Part shown: positions 61,535-64,000 of the stretch, in pieces | Layout: the number at the start of each line of letters is the position of its first letter | Numbering within the stretch: the first letter of the stretch is position 1 | NCBI RefSeq assembly: GCF_036885195.1 | Contig: NZ_CP133656.1 | Span: 3,720,001-3,784,000 of the forward strand | From: Pectobacterium cacticida | Lineage (GTDB): Bacteria; Pseudomonadota; Gammaproteobacteria; Enterobacterales; Enterobacteriaceae | Direction of reading: 5' to 3' | Length of the DNA: 64,000 bases | The notes under the pieces: model-generated | Database searches by the model: none | Told to the model about the DNA's origin: nothing | Seen by the model: the letters and a program-made list of their open reading frames with translations, nothing else | Program-made: the position numbers and the translations under genes

Positions 61535-61566
61535 AGGATATCGCCCAAAATAGCTAGCGATATCCT
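61535..61566. terminator. Stem-loop between convergent pyrE and slmA
   Basis: Perfect 10-bp arms AGGATATCGC / GCGATATCCT with a 12-nt loop, 12 bp past the pyrE stop. No T-run follows on either strand, so termination strength is uncertain. Confidence 0.5.
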
Positions 61567-61590
61567 CACCATTTCAATGAAAAGTGCTGT

Positions 61591-62187
61591 TTAGTTCAAT
61601 TGTGCGGCGAGCAGCGGCCAGCGGGTAGCGAATTCCTGGGTCGGCCGATAGCGAAACTCCGAACGAATAAAGCGTGACAACATCCCTTCGCAAAATGCGA
61701 GCAACTGGCTGGCTAACAACGTTTCATCATGCTGGAAACCTTTGCCGTCGCGTAGCTTATGTTCGCGTAAAACTTGGCGTAGCTGTGATTCGATACGCTC
61801 AAACAGTTGGTTAATTCGCCCTTGCAGGCGATCTTGTTCAAACATCAGCGCATGACCAGTCATGATGCGAGTCAGGCCTGGATTGCGCTCCGCGAATCCT
61901 AAAATTAGCAGTAGAATCAGACGAAGACGATTAAATGTTTCTTTCTCGTCTTGCAGAATCAGATTAATGCGGGTAGTCAGACTATCCTCAATAAATTCAA
62001 TCAGGCTATCGAACATCCGCGTTTTACTCGGGAAATGCCGGTAGAGCGCCGCTTCAGACACGCCGACGTTTGCCGCCAGTTTTGCCGTGGTGATACGTTG
62101 GCTGCCATCGCTGGACTCCAGCATCTGCGCCAGCGCCTGCAAAATCTCCTCGCGGCGATTCCTCTTCGTACTTTCTTTTTCTGCCAT
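61591..62187 (-). CDS. slmA: Nucleoid occlusion factor SlmA
   Basis: TetR-fold DNA-binding protein that blocks FtsZ assembly over the nucleoid. From MAEKESTKRNRREEILQALA (ATG at 62187) it has 198 residues, as in E. coli; an ATG at 62226 adds 13 unrelated residues. The helix-turn-helix is TTAKLAANVGVSEAALYRHF (about 32-51), and the FtsZ-binding domain contains ERNPGLTRIMTGHALMFEQD. Order pyrE-slmA-dut-coaBC is conserved. Confidence 0.97.
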   Translation of the reverse strand: MAEKESTKRNRREEILQALAQMLESSDGSQRITTAKLAANVGVSEAALYRHFPSKTRMFDSLIEFIEDSLTTRINLILQDEKETFNRLRLILLLILGFAERNPGLTRIMTGHALMFEQDRLQGRINQLFERIESQLRQVLREHKLRDGKGFQHDETLLASQLLAFCEGMLSRFIRSEFRYRPTQEFATRWPLLAAQLN

Positions 62188-62313
62188 GTCTGAAAAGACC
62201 CTTGCTAAATAGTGGCTGACAAGCACCCCGTGGCGCCACAGTCGCTATTTTCCAGGAATTAACGGGCGCTGTGGCTTATAGGTATTGTTACACGACGAGG
62301 TGGGTGGCGTGCG

Positions 62314-62772
62314 TTAGCGGCGGCCTGAGTGGCCGAAGCCGCCTTCTCCGCGTTCGCTACTAACGAAATCGTCGACCAGGTTGAATTCGGCCTGCACGAC
62401 GGGGACAAAAACCATCTGCGCGATGCGCTCGCCCGGTTCAATGGTAAACGCCTGTTGACCACGATTCCAAACGGAGACCATCAGTTGCCCCTGATAATCC
62501 GAATCAATCAGTCCAACCAAATTCCCCAGCACCACGCCATGTTTATGACCTAACCCAGAACGCGGAAGGATAACCGCCGCCAGCCCGGTATCGGCAATAT
62601 GAATCGCCAGCCCGGTGGGGATCAGCGTCGTCTCCCCTGCGTTAAGTTCTACTGGCTGATCCAAGCAAGCGCGTAGATCAAGCCCGGCAGAACCCGGCGT
62701 AGCATAGGTCGGTAGCGGGAACTGCTGCCCAACGCGTGGGTCAACAATCTTAACGTCGATTTTTTTCATCAT
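62314..62772 (-). CDS. dut: dUTP diphosphatase
   Basis: Trimeric dUTPase that hydrolyses dUTP to dUMP and pyrophosphate, keeping uracil out of DNA and feeding thymidylate synthesis. The 152-residue protein has all five motifs: AGLDLRA, PRSGLGHKHG, GLIDSDYQGQL, GERIAQMVF and the C-terminal GEGGFGHSGR loop that closes over the substrate. Its start overlaps the end of coaBC by 23 bp, so the two are cotranscribed. Confidence 0.98.
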   Translation of the reverse strand: MMKKIDVKIVDPRVGQQFPLPTYATPGSAGLDLRACLDQPVELNAGETTLIPTGLAIHIADTGLAAVILPRSGLGHKHGVVLGNLVGLIDSDYQGQLMVSVWNRGQQAFTIEPGERIAQMVFVPVVQAEFNLVDDFVSSERGEGGFGHSGRR

Positions 62773-63997
62773 AACGGCTGATAATCTCGTCGATTAATCT
62801 TTGGCCAAGAAGACGCTTGTCGCACTGCGGCAACACCGCGTCCCCGTCTTGCCAAAAAAGGTGTAATGCATTGGTTTCACTATTAAAACCATGCCCGGAA
62901 AGCGAGACGTTGTTCGCGCAAATCAGATCCAATTTTTTACGCGCCAGTTTCTGCCGGGCGTATTCTTCCACATTCTGGGTTTCAGCGGCAAACCCGACAA
63001 CATAAGGACGATTATTCACCATCGCGGCAACATCGGCGATAATATCCGGATTTTTGACCAGAGTGAGCGTCATTTCTTCACCTTGCTGGTGCTGTTTTTT
63101 AATTTTCTCATCGGCAATCTGTTTGGCGCGATAGTCGGCAACCGCAGCGCAACCGATCACAATGTGCTGCTGGGGCGCGTGTGCCATCACCGCCTGCGCC
63201 ATCTCCAGCGCGCTGCCGACGTCAATACGTGTGACGCCCTGCGGCGTGGCGAGCGAAACCGGGCCGCTGACCAGTGTGACATTCGCGCCACGGGCTGCCG
63301 CGGCCTGCGCGATAGCAAAGCCCATTTTTCCGGAGCTATGATTGGAGATAAAGCGAACCGGGTCCAGCGCTTCTCTCGTTGGCCCAGCGGTGACCAGAAT
63401 GTTCAGATGGTGCAGATCGTTGATGGCAGAAAAATGACGCTGCGCTAACCCGACAATCTCCTGCGGGTCGATCATACGGCCCGGCCCAACGTCGCCACAT
63501 GCCTGGCTGCCGCTATCCGGCCCCCAAATAGGTAAACCGCGAGCCGCCAGCGTGCGCAGGTTGTCTTGTGTGGGCACGGCACGGTACATCTGCTGATTCA
63601 TTGCCGGGACGACAGCGACAGGCGCGGGTGTCGCCAGACACAGCGTGGTCAGTAGGTCGTTCGCCATGCCAGCGGTGATACGAGCAATGAGATCGGCGGT
63701 GGCAGGCGCGAGAATGACTAAATCCGCCCATTTCCCTAACTCGATGTGGCCCATTGACGCCTCTGCCGCAGGGTCAAACAGGTCATCGGATACGGGATAG
63801 CCGGAGACGGCTTGCAGCGTCAGTGGCGTGATGAACGCTTTGGCGGCAGGGGTCATGACTACCCGCACATCGGCTCCCGCATCGCGCAGACGCCGCACCA
63901 GTTCCGGGCACTTGTACGCGGCAATACCACCGCTGATGCCCAGCAAGATTCGTTTGCCAGAGAGAGCGTTCAGACTGGAAAATTCCGTCATCATCAT
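62750..63997 (-). CDS. coaBC: Bifunctional phosphopantothenoylcysteine decarboxylase/synthetase
   Basis: Catalyses two coenzyme A steps: CTP-dependent joining of phosphopantothenate with cysteine (CoaB, C-terminal) and decarboxylation to phosphopantetheine (CoaC, N-terminal, FMN). The 415-residue protein has LGISGGIAAYKCPELVRRLR, GHIELGKWADLVILAPATAD (catalytic His), PAMNQQMY, and the CoaC cysteine loop GSQACGDVGPGRM. CoaB shows NHSSGKMGFAIA, ITAGPTRE-type VTAGPTREALDP and KKLDLICANNV. Three ATGs in a row open the gene at 63997-63989; the start falls three bases inside the window edge. Confidence 0.96.
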   Translation of the reverse strand: MMMTEFSSLNALSGKRILLGISGGIAAYKCPELVRRLRDAGADVRVVMTPAAKAFITPLTLQAVSGYPVSDDLFDPAAEASMGHIELGKWADLVILAPATADLIARITAGMANDLLTTLCLATPAPVAVVPAMNQQMYRAVPTQDNLRTLAARGLPIWGPDSGSQACGDVGPGRMIDPQEIVGLAQRHFSAINDLHHLNILVTAGPTREALDPVRFISNHSSGKMGFAIAQAAAARGANVTLVSGPVSLATPQGVTRIDVGSALEMAQAVMAHAPQQHIVIGCAAVADYRAKQIADEKIKKQHQQGEEMTLTLVKNPDIIADVAAMVNNRPYVVGFAAETQNVEEYARQKLARKKLDLICANNVSLSGHGFNSETNALHLFWQDGDAVLPQCDKRLLGQRLIDEIISRYDEKNRR

Positions 63998-64000
63998 GGT

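Overview
The window is a piece of an enterobacterial chromosome, most likely a soft-rot Pectobacterium. Three things point there: the backbone gene order (aroKB-hof-mrcA, nudE-igaA-yrfG-hslRO-pckA-envZ/ompR, rph-pyrE-slmA-dut-coaBC), pectate-breakdown genes (kdgT-like permease plus kduI), and a complete carbapenem antibiotic cluster carR-carABCDEFGH whose catalytic residues match the Pectobacterium enzymes. The species cannot be fixed from the sequence alone. No tRNA, rRNA, CRISPR array or complete insertion sequence was seen.

Layout. 0-5.7 kb: shikimate genes aroB (cut by the window edge) and aroK, then hofMNOPQ for DNA uptake, all on the minus strand. 5.8-15.7 kb: mrcA, nudE, igaA, yrfG, hslR, hslO, pckA. 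15.7-18.4 kb: ompR-envZ and greB. 18.6-26.4 kb: a two-domain acyltransferase resembling the ornithine-lipid synthase OlsF, a chemoreceptor, a citrate synthase paralogue that has lost a catalytic histidine, and tex. 26.6-29.6 kb: an IclR regulator, a kdgT-like permease and kduI. 29.7-37.1 kb: the carbapenem cluster, bounded by terminators on the left and by a 152-bp MITE-like repeat and about 0.9 kb of decayed DNA on the right.

38.4-45.6 kb: a TetR-controlled cluster with a ribose-type ABC importer (permease, binding protein, fused ATPase), a protein made of three RidA-like modules, and an MFS transporter. The same TetR-style palindrome lies before tetR and before the importer. 45.6-48.2 kb: an AT-rich island. 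An IS3 transposase scrap joins the 3' end of a type VI secretion hcp gene, followed by two tandem copies of a convergent module (about 228-aa putative effector, then a small membrane protein that is its likely immunity partner). In module 1 the small protein is internally duplicated; in module 2 the effector is frameshifted by an 11-bp duplication. This island is the best candidate for a poorly described system.

48.4-64 kb: yicC, then a LysR gene and an eight-gene operon on the minus strand that imports and breaks down unusual peptides (dipeptide epimerase, Gsi-type ABC importer, DmpA-type aminopeptidase, D-aminopeptidase, isoaspartyl peptidase). This block sits between yicC and rph, which are neighbours in E. 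coli. The window ends with rph-pyrE and its attenuator, slmA, dut and coaBC.

The accessory blocks fit one lifestyle: degrading plant cell walls, making an antibiotic together with self-resistance, contact-dependent competition, and salvaging odd peptides and sugars.
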